This document shows, in pieces, positions 35,175 through 44,149 of a DNA stretch of 64,000 nt. The position numbers and the translations under genes were made by a program. The stretch is taken from NCBI RefSeq assembly GCF_000739655.1, contig NZ_BATR01000162.1, positions 183,553 to 247,552 on the forward strand. The letters run 5' to 3'. The number at the start of each line of letters is the position of its first letter. Position 1 is the stretch's first letter. This DNA is from Verrucomicrobium sp. BvORR106. GTDB taxonomy: Bacteria; Verrucomicrobiota; Verrucomicrobiia; Verrucomicrobiales; Verrucomicrobiaceae. The notes under the pieces are model-generated. The model made no database searches. It saw nothing but the letters and a program-made list of their open reading frames with translations, and was not told the DNA's origin.

Positions 35175-35804
35175 CTACTTCCCACCCGCCGCTGTCGCCA
35201 CTCCCAGCCCGCAATAGACCACTCCGGATACATACTTCTCGTGTTTCAATACCGAGCTACGGCGCAGCCAAGGGGCGAGGGTTCCACTCATCAGCGCGTA
35301 CAGACCATCACTAAGGATGGCCATGATCACGAACACGCATCCCATCACCAGCATCTGCAACCACGGTGCAACATAGCCTGCGCCCTTGGCCACGAACTGA
35401 GGCAAGAACGCCAGAAAGAAAAGCGCGGTCTTGGGATTCAACGTTCCCACCGCATACCCCTGCCAAAAGACTACCCTCAACCGCTCCACCCGAAAGCTCA
35501 AGGTCTCCACGGTCATCGGCTTGGACATGAACTTGCGAATGCCAAGGACGATGAGGTACAGTGCTCCGGCATACTTCAAGACGGAAAACAGAGTCGCCGA
35601 CGTGGCCAAAATAGCAGACAGCCCCAGCGCCGCGAAGATGGCATGGGTCAGATTCCCCAATCCCACCCCGGCCACAGATGCCAATCCTGCCAGGCGCCCC
35701 TGACTGATGCTGCGCGTTACGATGTACAGTACCGCCGGCCCTGGAGTGAGAATCAGCAGCAGGGAGGCCAGCAGGAACAAGGTGAACTTCGCGGGATCAA
35801 ACAT
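35175..35804 (-). CDS. LysE/RhtB-family amino acid exporter
   Basis: The 209-residue membrane protein has the length and hydrophobic profile (about six segments) of the LysE/RhtB family, which exports amino acids or related metabolites across the inner membrane. Landmarks are the conserved opening LLILTPGPAVLYIVTRSISQG near residue 16, GVGLGNLTHAIFAALGLSAIL near 46, and GTLNPKTALFFLAFLPQFV near 119. The substrate cannot be read from sequence. It is divergent from the DUF2959 gene across 150 bases. Confidence 0.9.
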   Translation of the reverse strand: MFDPAKFTLFLLASLLLILTPGPAVLYIVTRSISQGRLAGLASVAGVGLGNLTHAIFAALGLSAILATSATLFSVLKYAGALYLIVLGIRKFMSKPMTVETLSFRVERLRVVFWQGYAVGTLNPKTALFFLAFLPQFVAKGAGYVAPWLQMLVMGCVFVIMAILSDGLYALMSGTLAPWLRRSSVLKHEKYVSGVVYCGLGVATAAGGK

Positions 35805-35954
35805 GGGGCAATGAGGAAGGAATCACGTCACAGACACCCGCTCACTCAACAAGCATGGGGAAAGGTTGACAACATTTTCCCATCCAGATAACAACTCATG
35901 GCACAGGCGCACTCCGCATCGGAATGCGCCCCTCATCATCGGCCATCACTCCCC

Positions 35955-36599
35955 ATGAACACCTCCCGTCGCGCCCTGCTTGCTCTTGCTGTTTTGCCCG
36001 CCTTCGCTGGATGTCGCACGGTGTACTACACCGCCATGGAGAAGGTCGGCTTTGAGAAACGCGATCTCCTCCGCCGGGCCGTGAAGGCCGCCCGCGGTGA
36101 ACAGCAAGATGCTGGCAAGCAGTACCAGGATGCCCTGCAACAGCTTCAAGCCATCTACGGCCGCAGCGGCAGCAATCTGGAGAAGGCCTACGACAAGCTC
36201 AAAGCCGAGTACGAATCCTGCGCAGCAGATACGAAGGCCGTGCAAGGCCGCATCAAGGAAATGGATCGGGTGGCCTCCGACCTCTTCCGCGAATGGGAGG
36301 GAGAAATCCGCCAGATGGATGACGCTACGCTTTCAAGCTCCAGCCGGGACAAGCTGGCCCAGACGAGGACGAACTTTGCCAACGTCTCCAGCGCCCTCCA
36401 TCGCTCCTATGAGGCCATGCCTCCGGTGCTCAAGAAGCTGCAGGACCACGTCCTCTATTTGAAGCACAACCTCAATGCCGAGGCACTGGGCTCACTGCGT
36501 GGACGCGCCCAGGAGATTGAGGGGGACATTCAGATGCTCCTCACCCGCATGAACTCTGCGATCGCCGAGGCAGACGGCTTTGTGAAGACGCTGAAATAA
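35955..36599 (+). CDS. DUF2959-type lipoprotein with coiled coil
   Basis: The 214-residue product starts at ATG 35955 with a lipoprotein signal ending AFAGC (C20). It continues RTVYYTAMEKVGFEKRDLL, the usual opening of DUF2959 proteins. The rest is long amphipathic helix, with stretches such as QQLQAIYGRSGSNLEKAYDK and LKKLQDHVLYLKHNLNAEAL that suit a coiled coil. Function of the family is unknown; an envelope-associated structural role is possible. Upstream in-frame codons to 35898 lack a signal peptide and are rejected. Confidence 0.8.
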   Translation: MNTSRRALLALAVLPAFAGCRTVYYTAMEKVGFEKRDLLRRAVKAARGEQQDAGKQYQDALQQLQAIYGRSGSNLEKAYDKLKAEYESCAADTKAVQGRIKEMDRVASDLFREWEGEIRQMDDATLSSSSRDKLAQTRTNFANVSSALHRSYEAMPPVLKKLQDHVLYLKHNLNAEALGSLRGRAQEIEGDIQMLLTRMNSAIAEADGFVKTLK

Positions 36600-36670
36600 C
36601 CTAGAAGCCTCCCGCCGCGACGATCAGCAGCCACTTGGCAACAGTTTTTCCACAACTCATTTGAGAAGAA

Positions 36671-37237
36671 CTACAACTGCTGCACCACACGAAGTGACTG
36701 GGCCATGTCCATCATCTCTTTCACCTCCGGCTGACTCTCGTTGTCAAAGAACAGGGTCAGCTGCACCAGTATTTGATGGTCAAACCAAATCTGGCCCACG
36801 CGCAGCAGCAGGTACTGGTGGTCCGCCCGATCTTTCCCCACCAGGTCCTTGTCTGTGAACTGGGCATAGCCTGACAAATACGGTGAGGGCAATCCCAGTG
36901 ATTTGACGTCGGCCTTGCCCTCCACGGATTGAGGCAGCACCGCGTCAAAACTGCGGTTGAGCATCTCCAGCTTCGCAGCATCTCCTTTCACTGGCTTGGG
37001 CAGCACCATGAATGTGAGCAGCAGGGCAGCCTTGCGCGGCGGCGGAGCCAGAAGCCGGACGTGATACCCCTCTGCCCCCTGCACCTTCTCAGCCACCGTC
37101 CAATCTTTGGCCGTGTTGAGCTTGATCTTCCCGATCGTTTCCCAATCAAACTCCTCCGCTGCCAGCTTTCCCGAGAAAAGCAGGAGACTTATTGACAGTA
37201 AAAGCACTGACAAACATGCCGAGGTCCTGAGTATCAT
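36671..37237 (-). CDS. Secreted protein of unknown function
   Basis: The 188-residue protein starts at ATG 37237 (MILRTSACLSVLLLSISLLLF), a strong signal peptide ending near LAAEE. The mature part is mixed alpha/beta with no recognised motif: EFDWETIGKIKLNTAKDWTV, then a hydrophobic strand KAALLLTFMVLPKPV, and a C-terminal MDMAQSLRVV. This build recalls small periplasmic proteins that assess membrane-linked traits, but I cannot name a family. The gene is divergent from a LuxR-type regulator, with about 165 bases between starts. Confidence 0.6.
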   Translation of the reverse strand: MILRTSACLSVLLLSISLLLFSGKLAAEEFDWETIGKIKLNTAKDWTVAEKVQGAEGYHVRLLAPPPRKAALLLTFMVLPKPVKGDAAKLEMLNRSFDAVLPQSVEGKADVKSLGLPSPYLSGYAQFTDKDLVGKDRADHQYLLLRVGQIWFDHQILVQLTLFFDNESQPEVKEMMDMAQSLRVVQQL

Positions 37238-37402
37238 TTTCTGAGAAGTCGGGGTGATTTCAAACCACGTCTTAAGTGCGGCTTTGCGGAACGGTGCTGT
37301 CTGCCAGATCTGCACAAGAGAACGCATCCATCATCCGGTTTGGGAGCCACGCTGGCAAGCCAGAATTTCTCGACAGCAGCCCATGATGAGCGATGCTTCC
37401 CC

Positions 37403-38176
37403 GTGCCCCAGCTCACCCCCAGAGACCTGCGTGTACTTATGGAGGCCACGAGGCTGCTCCACAGTCATGGCCAAGGTCCGCTGCATGAGCGGTTGTTCAC
37501 CGCCATGCGGATGGTGTTTGTGGATTGCATGTTCGCCTTTCAAATCTACGGCAGGGACGGCTCGCATTTCATGCAGGCAGACATCCCCTTTCCCGAAGCC
37601 CAGCGCGACCATCTTTACGAACGATCCGGGGAACTGGCCAAGCTGGAGAACCCCATCTACCCTCTCCTCATTGCAGGTGAAACAGATCCGGTGCGCTTGA
37701 GCGATCTCATGTCCCTGCGCGGACTGCGCAAAACGGATCTCTATCAGGAGGTGATGACCACCGTCTCCATCACCCGGCAGCTGGCCATCGGCGTGCAGGG
37801 GCAGTCCTGCTTGGGAGCACTCACGATCAACCGGGGTGGGCGGGATTTCACGCCCGAGGAGCAGGCGCTTGCCGGCATGTTGGGGCCGCACATCGCCACC
37901 GCCTTTGAGACCGATCTCCTGATCAATTCCCTGAAGCCCCCGAAACAGAAGGTGCAGACCACCGACTTCAGCGCGCTGCGGCGTCTAGGCCTGACCCGAC
38001 GGGAGGCAGAAGTGATGTTGTGGCTCATGGAGGGCAAGCGCGACGGGGAAATCGCCATCATCCTCAATGCCAGCATCCGCACCGTCAGCCATCACGTCGG
38101 GGTCATCCTGGGCAAGTTACGGGTGGAAACCCGCACTGCAGCTGTCGCCGCGGCGCTGAAACTCATGGGCGACTGA
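37403..38176 (+). CDS. LuxR-type regulator with N-terminal sensor-like domain
   Basis: The C-terminal 65 residues are a LuxR helix-turn-helix (LTRREAEVMLWLMEGKRDGE, then SIRTVSHHVGVILGKL). The remaining ~190 residues look like a GAF-type or related sensor domain, ending in RDFTPEEQALAGMLGPHIATAFE, a phrase common in LuxR proteins with an N-terminal sensor. There is no receiver domain. The start is uncertain: TTG 37340, GTG 37403 and ATG 37439 are all in frame. GTG 37403 (VPQLTPRDLRVL, 257 residues) is chosen because conservation-like sequence begins there. The ligand is unknown. Confidence 0.78.
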   Translation: MPQLTPRDLRVLMEATRLLHSHGQGPLHERLFTAMRMVFVDCMFAFQIYGRDGSHFMQADIPFPEAQRDHLYERSGELAKLENPIYPLLIAGETDPVRLSDLMSLRGLRKTDLYQEVMTTVSITRQLAIGVQGQSCLGALTINRGGRDFTPEEQALAGMLGPHIATAFETDLLINSLKPPKQKVQTTDFSALRRLGLTRREAEVMLWLMEGKRDGEIAIILNASIRTVSHHVGVILGKLRVETRTAAVAAALKLMGD

Positions 38177-38351
38177 TCGCCAGCCTCACCTCTCCATTTC
38201 GCCCGACATTTGCTGGAGCGCACGGCGATCACCGATCCCTCAAGCATACCTCCACCGGCCCAAGAGCAGGCTGAGTCCTAGGACCAATTGCACCCATTTG
38301 TACGAGCGCGGAAAACGTTCCACCGGCTCTTGCGTACATATCGCGTGCCTC

Positions 38352-38810
38352 ATGGAATCGACCTGGATCATCCTCGCCATCTCTCTCATCGTGATCAGCT
38401 GCTGGCTGATCAGCAATTGTCTAAAATCCACCCGCATTCATGCCTACATCACAGATCGTGGCGGAAAAGTGGTGAGCTGCAAGTGGCATGGGAGGAACCG
38501 GGCAGAATCCGGCCCCCTGAGCCGGGCCCACTACCGGGTGCGGTATGTGGATGCAGGAGGCAGGCTTCATGAGGCGGCCTGCCGCACTGGCACCTTCTCT
38601 GACGTGTACTTCATGCATGACGAGATCGTTGGAGCCCACGGTCTGCCAGCCCAGTTTGTCACCTACACGAATCCGGATTCCATCGAGGATCATCCAGACG
38701 GCACTCCCCACCCCACCTCCAAGGTCCAGATCGCCGAGCTGGAACGCGAGGTCCGCCGCCTGCGCAAGCGTCTGAAGGAGGAGGACCAGAGTCCACCACC
38801 TGAAAGTTGA
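38352..38810 (+). CDS. Membrane-anchored protein with C-terminal coiled coil
   Basis: The 152-residue product starts MESTWIILAISLIVISCWLIS, one membrane helix, followed by a soluble domain with VRYVDAGGRLHEAACRTGTF. The C-terminal 25 residues (AELEREVRRLRKRLKEEDQ) form a short coiled coil. ATG 38352 places the helix at the N terminus. I do not recognise the family. It ends about 105 bases before the next + strand gene, another short membrane-anchored protein. Confidence 0.6.
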   Translation: MESTWIILAISLIVISCWLISNCLKSTRIHAYITDRGGKVVSCKWHGRNRAESGPLSRAHYRVRYVDAGGRLHEAACRTGTFSDVYFMHDEIVGAHGLPAQFVTYTNPDSIEDHPDGTPHPTSKVQIAELEREVRRLRKRLKEEDQSPPPES

Positions 38811-38915
38811 CCCCTTCCGAACAGGCCGTTTCTCCGACTGTTCCATTTACCTTCCGCGGAAAAAAAGATAAGCTGCCAGTGTCAGCCTCCATCCGGAGGC
38901 TGCCTTCCTTCCGCC

Positions 38916-39551
38916 ATGAAGCGTTTCCTTGCCCCATTCATCATCATCCTGGCAGGCCTGGGGGTATTTTGGTACTTTTCCCGCGATACCAACCCGGCCT
39001 CTCTCAACAAGGATGTGAATCTGGGAGACACGATGCAATTCACCGGCACGGTGTCCCTGAGAAGCCGCCCCTTCACCGGAGACCTGGTGCTGCCCGAGGG
39101 CGTCTTTGGCAGCCAGCCCGCCTTTGCCGGATATTCCTTCCGGGATGCCACCCGCACCCTGCACCAGTACGACATCTTCCTGTATCGTCGTGGGGAATCA
39201 CAAGGCCCCGGTTTTGCGGGAGCACTGGCCAAGGCCGCTTCCTCGAACCCGCCAGGAGCGCCGCAAACGGGCTGGACCACCGATTCCGCCGGACGCAGAG
39301 TTTGTTTCCTCCCCCTTCCGGACTCGCCCTTCCGCTATGCCCCAGGGAAGAAAGTCACTCATCGCGCCCTCCTCTTTGAGCACCGTGCAGCCTCCGTGGA
39401 TGTCCTGGTGATTGAGACCGTGGTAAAGACGGACCAGGTCGGACACGTCGTGACCCTGCCCGGTGCCAGCCCTCCGGAAAAACTGCCGGAGCCTCAAGTA
39501 CGACTGGAGGACGCTGCCTCTGCTATCGAAGGCATCGTCACGCCTTCATAG
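38916..39551 (+). CDS. Membrane-anchored protein of unknown function
   Basis: The 211-residue product has one N-terminal membrane helix (PFIIILAGLGVFWYF) and an exterior domain that looks beta-rich (MQFTGTVSLRSRPFTGDLVL, VLVIETVVKTDQVGHVVTLP). No family is recognised. It is the middle gene of three small envelope genes on the + strand (38352-40205) with gaps of 105 and 72 bases. Confidence 0.6.
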   Translation: MKRFLAPFIIILAGLGVFWYFSRDTNPASLNKDVNLGDTMQFTGTVSLRSRPFTGDLVLPEGVFGSQPAFAGYSFRDATRTLHQYDIFLYRRGESQGPGFAGALAKAASSNPPGAPQTGWTTDSAGRRVCFLPLPDSPFRYAPGKKVTHRALLFEHRAASVDVLVIETVVKTDQVGHVVTLPGASPPEKLPEPQVRLEDAASAIEGIVTPS

Positions 39552-39623
39552 CGGATCCGGCCACTCCCCTACCATCGGCGTTTGCTGAATCCAACATGTG
39601 CCACGCCCGCGAATCATGGGCGT

Positions 39624-40205
39624 ATGTCACGCTGCGCGCCCCGTTTGGTCCTGGCACTTTCCACCGTCCTGCTGGGGCTGACCACCGCGGCATGCTCCAC
39701 CGCACGGTCCACGCCGCCCATGAAGCAAGCCTCCACACACTCAGATCGTCCCGCCACCGTAAGCAAGGTGGATCTCCCCCGCTACATGGGTGAGTGGCGC
39801 GTCATTGCCCATGTGCCCTATTTCCTGGAAAAAGGGAAGGTGGATACGGCGGACATTTACCGGTTGCGACCCGATGGCCAGATCGACAATATTTTTCAGT
39901 TCCGTAAGCAGCAGATGGACGCACCACTACAGCAGTGGAAGGCGCGAGCCTGGGTGGTGAACCCGGAATCCAATGCAGAATGGAAACTCCAGTTCATCTG
40001 GCCGCTCACCACCACCTATCTCGTCGTGGATCTTGACCCCGAGTATCAATGGTCCGTCGTCACCATTCCGAGCCGCAAGCTGATCTGGATCCTGGCCCGG
40101 GAAAGGTCACTGCCACCCGCCACCTACCAGGCCATTGTCGCACGGCTCAAAGCGAGCGGATTCGATACTTCAAAGCTCGCCCTCGTACCACAAGGGCCCG
40201 GCTGA
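39624..40205 (+). CDS. Bacterial lipocalin lipoprotein (Blc-like)
   Basis: The 193-residue product starts at ATG 39624 with a lipoprotein signal ending LTTAAC (C24). The mature part is a lipocalin: VDLPRYMGEWRVIAHVPYFL contains the GxW-type motif that opens the first strand, and the C-terminal phrase LIWILARERSLPPATYQAIV matches the end of Blc-type lipocalins. Blc proteins are outer-membrane-anchored and bind fatty acids or lysophospholipids. The gene is convergent with a small membrane-protein gene 25 bases downstream. Confidence 0.88.
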   Translation: MSRCAPRLVLALSTVLLGLTTAACSTARSTPPMKQASTHSDRPATVSKVDLPRYMGEWRVIAHVPYFLEKGKVDTADIYRLRPDGQIDNIFQFRKQQMDAPLQQWKARAWVVNPESNAEWKLQFIWPLTTTYLVVDLDPEYQWSVVTIPSRKLIWILARERSLPPATYQAIVARLKASGFDTSKLALVPQGPG

Positions 40206-40230
40206 ACGACTGGCAAAGACTCCAGCCATC

Positions 40231-40626
40231 TCAGCGCCACGCATGCCCCATGAGCGCCACGGCCGGGAAAAGCACCCCCGCCGTCAGGACGACCACATGC
40301 ATCCAGTAACGCACCGGTTCTGACTTGCGGAAGTAGAGCCCTGTATTGGTATCCAGCCGACCTGTGAGCAATCCGCACACAAGGGGAACTGCAAATGCCC
40401 CTGACACGCCGACAACCAAGGAGGCGGTGCTCAGCGCCATCGGCGGCAGAAAAAAAGTCCGGTACCAGCAGGCGAAGAGGGCAGGCGTCATGCAACAGCA
40501 CCACCACGCCAGAAATCGCCCCCTGGAGCAGGCTCTCATGTCTGACCGCCAGTCACATCCGCATCGCAGGATGCGTTCTCTAGGATTCAGATGGCTGAGA
40601 TGGTTGTCGTCGAGCAGCTTTCGCAT
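40231..40626 (-). CDS. Small membrane protein of unknown function
   Basis: The 131-residue product (ATG 40626) has a basic N terminus of about 35 residues and three hydrophobic segments (from FLAWWCCCMTPALFACW on, then STASLVVGVSGAFAVPLV, then MHVVVLTAGVLFPAVAL). An internal ATG at 40539 would give 102 residues that start nearer to the first hydrophobic segment, so the start is uncertain. No family recognised. It is convergent with the lipocalin gene. Confidence 0.5.
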   Translation of the reverse strand: MRKLLDDNHLSHLNPRERILRCGCDWRSDMRACSRGRFLAWWCCCMTPALFACWYRTFFLPPMALSTASLVVGVSGAFAVPLVCGLLTGRLDTNTGLYFRKSEPVRYWMHVVVLTAGVLFPAVALMGHAWR

Positions 40627-40827
40627 CGCTTGGATTCGGGAACTGTTTCGGGGAGTCGGGGGCGATCTTGTCGGAAGCCGGGCCGACACACCAGATCTTT
40701 CTTTTGTCTGGAACTGTCCTGAAAAAGTTTGCTTCGTGAAATTTCGACTTCCGGTCTTCCCCTAATTCCGCTCAAGCATTGACAACCCTCCCGCCTCTTG
40801 AGCATGGTGGAGCCCCGCCCCCTCTCC

Positions 40828-41817
40828 ATGCGCCCTGAATTCCGCTTCCTCCGCCCTTCAATCCTCGCCGCCTGCGCCGCGTTGGCCACTTTCTCGGTCT
40901 CGACCCGCGCTCCCGGCCAGCTGTCCGAGCCCAAGCAGCCCCCGACCCCGTTTCAAATCGGTGCCGCCAAACCGGTTCAGACGCCCCCTCAACTGGACGT
41001 GGTGTATGGCGAAACTGCGGATGGTCAAAAACTGCTGCTGGATCTCTACCAGCCCCCCGTGGCCCCTCCCAAAGCGGGGTCTGCTGCAACCCCCAAACTC
41101 CGCCCGGCGGTCTTGATGGTGCACGGAGGCGGATGGGCAGGTGGGAACAAGAAGGAGTTTCGGAATCTAGCCTTGCTCATGGCCCAACTCGGCTACGTGA
41201 CAGTTCCCGTCAGCTACCGCCTCACCACGAACGCGGCCAACACCTGGCCCGCCCAGCTTGACGATGTGCAGCTGGCCGTTCGCTGGCTCCGCAACCATGC
41301 CTCACAGTATGGTATTGATCCCAAGCGTATCGGCGCCGTGGGTGTGTCAGCTGGAGGTCAGCTCGTAGCTAGTCTGGGCCTGCGGGAAACACGCGATCCC
41401 GCCACCGCCAAATATGCCGATCAGTCTAGCCGCGTCGCCTGTGTGGTGGACGTCAGCGGGCCGACCGATCTGGCGGATGACTTCAGCAGCAAGGTGAAGC
41501 AGGGAGGTGCCGTCAATGACCACCTCAAAGGGCTCTTCGGTGGCCCTGTCGCGGAGAAGTCCAGCCTGGTGAGCGATGCTTCCCCCCTGAGCCATGTGGA
41601 TGCCAAAGCCTCATCCTTCCTGATCATCCACGGCACCAAAGATGATATCGTACCCTTCGACCACGCCCAGCGTCTCCATGAAGCCCTGACAAAAAACGGC
41701 ACTCCCACGAAGTTGCTCGCCTTGGAAAACGAGGGACATGCCTTTCAGAGCCGTGAAAACCAAAAGCGGTTCATGCAGGAGACCATCGTGTTCTTCAATC
41801 AGAACCTGATGCCCTAG
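40828..41817 (+). CDS. Secreted alpha/beta hydrolase, BD-FAE-like
   Basis: The 329-residue protein begins MRPEFRFLRPSILAACAAL, a signal peptide; ATG 40804 and TTG 40798 are in-frame alternatives. The hydrolase shows VLMVHGGGWAGGNKKEF (oxyanion region, near residue 94), VTVPVSYRL near 125, nucleophile elbow GVSAGGQL with Ser174, an Asp in IIHGTKDDIVPF and a late His in ENEGHAF. This is the order of the BD-FAE/acetylesterase family. It is the third secreted alpha/beta hydrolase of this broad type in the window, and it stands alone between divergent and convergent neighbours. Confidence 0.86.
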   Translation: MRPEFRFLRPSILAACAALATFSVSTRAPGQLSEPKQPPTPFQIGAAKPVQTPPQLDVVYGETADGQKLLLDLYQPPVAPPKAGSAATPKLRPAVLMVHGGGWAGGNKKEFRNLALLMAQLGYVTVPVSYRLTTNAANTWPAQLDDVQLAVRWLRNHASQYGIDPKRIGAVGVSAGGQLVASLGLRETRDPATAKYADQSSRVACVVDVSGPTDLADDFSSKVKQGGAVNDHLKGLFGGPVAEKSSLVSDASPLSHVDAKASSFLIIHGTKDDIVPFDHAQRLHEALTKNGTPTKLLALENEGHAFQSRENQKRFMQETIVFFNQNLMP

Positions 41818-41867
41818 GCGCGGCCGACTGCCGGGGCCGAACTTTGCCCCCGAAGATTCCTACATTC

Positions 41868-42161
41868 CTACAGCTCCGACTCCTGCACGGCAGCGGCACC
41901 TACCGTCAGGTTTCCACGCGTGTAATAGACTTCTCCACCCGTCCATTGGGAGCTGTATCCATCGGACCCAAAGGCCGCTCCCGCCCCCACACTCCCATGG
42001 ATTTCCCCGCGCTCTTTCTCAGGCGGGGCTCCAATGGTGTAGCTCCCCTCGTCTTTGAACGTGTTGCTGCTGGCACAGCTGGACAGCAGCAGCGCCGGTC
42101 CAGCGCAGGCAAGCCAGACTGCCAGATAAAAAACGGGCCGCACCGTGGACGGGAGTTTCAT
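41868..42161 (-). CDS. Small lipoprotein of unknown function, paralogue of the next gene
   Basis: The 97-residue product starts at ATG 42161 and carries a lipobox LLSSC (C29). The sequence after the lipid anchor (ASSNTFKDEGSYT) is nearly the same as in the neighbouring 68-residue lipoprotein (ASSSKVKDEGSYT), and both continue to a Gly/Ser/Val motif (GSVG). The rest is polar and Gly-rich, with no known domain. An outer-membrane or periplasmic location is likely. Confidence 0.6.
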   Translation of the reverse strand: MKLPSTVRPVFYLAVWLACAGPALLLSSCASSNTFKDEGSYTIGAPPEKERGEIHGSVGAGAAFGSDGYSSQWTGGEVYYTRGNLTVGAAAVQESEL

Positions 42162-42223
42162 ACAATCCAACCCTAGAGGGGAATGACTGGGTGACAAGGG
42201 CTAAGCTGAGCCTCCGTGCGGGC

Positions 42224-42430
42224 TCACTGGACCGTCCCGGTGTACACCCCCACGCTTCCTCCTGCGGACGCTTTCTTACTCTTCTTCTCTGGCGCGGCTT
42301 TCCCCGTCGTGGTGTAAGAGCCTTCATCTTTGACTTTGCTGGAACTGGCGCACGAAGCCAGGGCACCGATCAAAAGTCCGGCACTGAGAACAGAGGCAAA
42401 CAGCGGACGAAGCAGGGAGACGAGTTCCAT
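42224..42430 (-). CDS. Very small lipoprotein, paralogue of the preceding gene
   Basis: The 68-residue product starts MELVSLLRPLFASVLSAGLL and has a lipobox LASC (C27). After the anchor it has ASSSKVKDEGSYTTTGKAA, then a Lys-rich stretch and AGGSVGVYTGTV. Shared SCASS, KDEGSYT and GSVG segments mark it as a paralogue of the 97-residue lipoprotein 62 bases downstream. No function is known. Confidence 0.6.
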   Translation of the reverse strand: MELVSLLRPLFASVLSAGLLIGALASCASSSKVKDEGSYTTTGKAAPEKKSKKASAGGSVGVYTGTVQ

Positions 42431-42595
42431 TTTTTTGTAGTGAGAGGTTCGTTAATGGCCACCACATGAGATCCCAGTCCTGGCGTCCCGTTCAAAATTA
42501 CCTTGGTCGCAGCCGGAGACACGCGCCGCCAGCCCATCGACCGTATTCCCTCCACGAGATCATCCAAACAGAATCCTGCCGCAGGTCCTTCCGCC

Positions 42596-43009
42596 ATGCC
42601 CACCTCATCCATCCTGGAAACTGCCCTCAGCGTCTCGGATCTTGAACGGTCACGAGAGTTCTACTCCCGGCTGTTCAGCTATCCCGTCCTTGCCTCCGAT
42701 GAGAGGCTGTGCGCCTTCGATGTTCAAGGCCGACAGGTCCTCCTGCTTTTCCTCAAGGGCAGTGATCCGGAAGGGACCACCATGCCCTTCGGCGGGCACA
42801 TCCCCGCCCATGGTTCCTCGGGTCGATCTCACGTTGGCTTTGCCATCCCTACGGAGACGCTTGATGAATGGCGTGAACACCTTCACCACCTCAGCATCAC
42901 GGTGGAAAGCGAGTTCACCTGGCCGCGTGGTGGTACCAGCCTCTATTTCCGTGATCCCGACGGACATCTGCTTGAGCTTCTTTCACCAGGCGTGTGGCCC
43001 ACTTACTAA
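42596..43009 (+). CDS. VOC-superfamily (glyoxalase/bleomycin-resistance-like) protein
   Basis: The 137-residue protein starts at ATG 42596; the frame extends to 42503 without a sensible N terminus. It has the two beta-alpha-beta-beta-beta halves of the vicinal oxygen chelate fold: ETALSVSDLERSREFYSRLF at the start, SHVGFAIPTETLDEW in the middle and TSLYFRDPDGHLLELLSPG at the end. The last Glu (LLELL) is the usual metal ligand position, and the His in RSHVGF is another. Substrates of the family range from glyoxal adducts to antibiotics. A cytoplasmic enzyme; exact role unknown. Confidence 0.86.
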   Translation: MPTSSILETALSVSDLERSREFYSRLFSYPVLASDERLCAFDVQGRQVLLLFLKGSDPEGTTMPFGGHIPAHGSSGRSHVGFAIPTETLDEWREHLHHLSITVESEFTWPRGGTSLYFRDPDGHLLELLSPGVWPTY

Positions 43010-43150
43010 GTTCGCATCGTCGACGGCTTCATAGTTGAGATAAAATTTCAGTCGGAAATTTTATCCCGTGCGATTCACATCTTGCCTTCTCACTCTCCTC
43101 GCCTAATGAGTTCTTATTCAACAGGCCACAAAGATTAACAAGGTTCATCC

Positions 43151-43429
43151 ATGAGTCTCAATTTTGCCCCCATTCGCTTGGTTATTCTCGTCGTTTGCAT
43201 CCTGGTCTTCTACTATGGAGGTGCCTTCTCGCTTCCTGCTAATGCAGAGTGGATTCGCACAGCCATCGTCTTCGGCCTGGGCACGATCGCTGTCTCTGTC
43301 ATTGACCATCGCATTGGTCTCATGGAGCCAGTCAATATTCGCTGGATCTACATCATTCTTGGAGTCGTACTCATGTCCGTTTCCTTGTGGTGGATCCAGC
43401 AGATGAAAGCCGCAGTCGAGGCGTCTTGA
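43151..43429 (+). CDS. Small three-helix membrane protein, paralogue of 44150-44467
   Basis: The 92-residue product has three membrane segments (about 8-26, 35-54, 64-84) and begins MSLNFAPIRLVILVVCILVF. The 105-residue protein at 44150 begins MSFTFAPLRLLILLVCLGAF and shares VSVxDHxxGLxEPxNxRxIY near the second loop, so they are clear paralogues. AAGG lies 8 bases before the ATG. A 204-residue membrane protein gene is set between the two. No family recognised. Confidence 0.7.
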   Translation: MSLNFAPIRLVILVVCILVFYYGGAFSLPANAEWIRTAIVFGLGTIAVSVIDHRIGLMEPVNIRWIYIILGVVLMSVSLWWIQQMKAAVEAS

Positions 43430-43469
43430 CCGGCCTGTTCCGAACATTTTGGTTGCATCCGTCAACCGG

Positions 43470-44084
43470 ATGCACCAACCAGATGGGCAAATGGTCACCC
43501 GTTACAACACTTTCCAGATTCTCGCAGGCATTGGTAGTTCTTTCGGCAGCTTGATTGGCTATGGAGCCGCGTGGTTGTTCTTTCGCTACATGCCAGCCTT
43601 CGTGGCCCATGGGTTTGGCATTCAGTTTCCAGCGCTGGCGTTTGACGCTCTGGCTCTCTTGATTTTGAGCGTCGTCACTTATTCAGGTTATCGCCAGTGG
43701 AAGAAGCGCGGCGGCTTCTATAGCTATCACGAGTCCAGTCTCTACCACGACTTGGGTGAAGACACTGCTGGCGCACTGGTGGTGGACTACTACGCGCATC
43801 GCGTGACCGGGCCCGCTTACGTCCTGAGTCAATTGTTCCTCGCCGGCCACTTGCTCGCGCTCAGAGCCATGACCCACTTTCGCAATCTCATCCCCACGCA
43901 GGCCGGTCTCGACGAACGCTTGGGAACCGTGCTGAACCGCCTTCGTAACATCAACAAGTGGCAGGGTCTACCCGATCATCCAGACGTGCGGCAGGAGATC
44001 CTGCTCCTGGCCAAGATGGAGCTGATTGATTTCAGCGTTGCCAAAGGCAACCCGCGGTTCAAGGCAGAACCAGAGAGCTCTTAG
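43470..44084 (+). CDS. Membrane protein of unknown function between two paralogues
   Basis: The 204-residue product (ATG 43470; ATG 43491 and an upstream TTG 43449 are alternatives) has two membrane segments near the N terminus (about residues 20-45 and 55-80) and a soluble C-terminal domain with LYHDLGEDTAGALVVDYYAH and KWQGLPDHPDVRQEILLLAKMELI. I do not recognise the family. It is flanked by two small paralogous membrane proteins on the same strand with gaps of 40 and 65 bases, which suggests one unit. Confidence 0.65.
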   Translation: MHQPDGQMVTRYNTFQILAGIGSSFGSLIGYGAAWLFFRYMPAFVAHGFGIQFPALAFDALALLILSVVTYSGYRQWKKRGGFYSYHESSLYHDLGEDTAGALVVDYYAHRVTGPAYVLSQLFLAGHLLALRAMTHFRNLIPTQAGLDERLGTVLNRLRNINKWQGLPDHPDVRQEILLLAKMELIDFSVAKGNPRFKAEPESS

Positions 44085-44123
44085 AACCTGTTTGGATAAA
44101 AACGCTGGGGGCGTACAGGTTCT
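44083..44123. repeat. Short inverted repeat between two small genes
   Basis: AGAACCTG (44083-44090, overlapping the stop codon of the upstream gene) and CAGGTTCT (44116-44123) form an 8-base perfect inverted repeat around 25 bases. No T-run follows, so a terminator is unlikely. It might be an mRNA structure in the intergenic region of this small cluster. Confidence 0.35.
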
Positions 44124-44149
44124 TAGTTCTCCCATCTCATTTTCTACGC

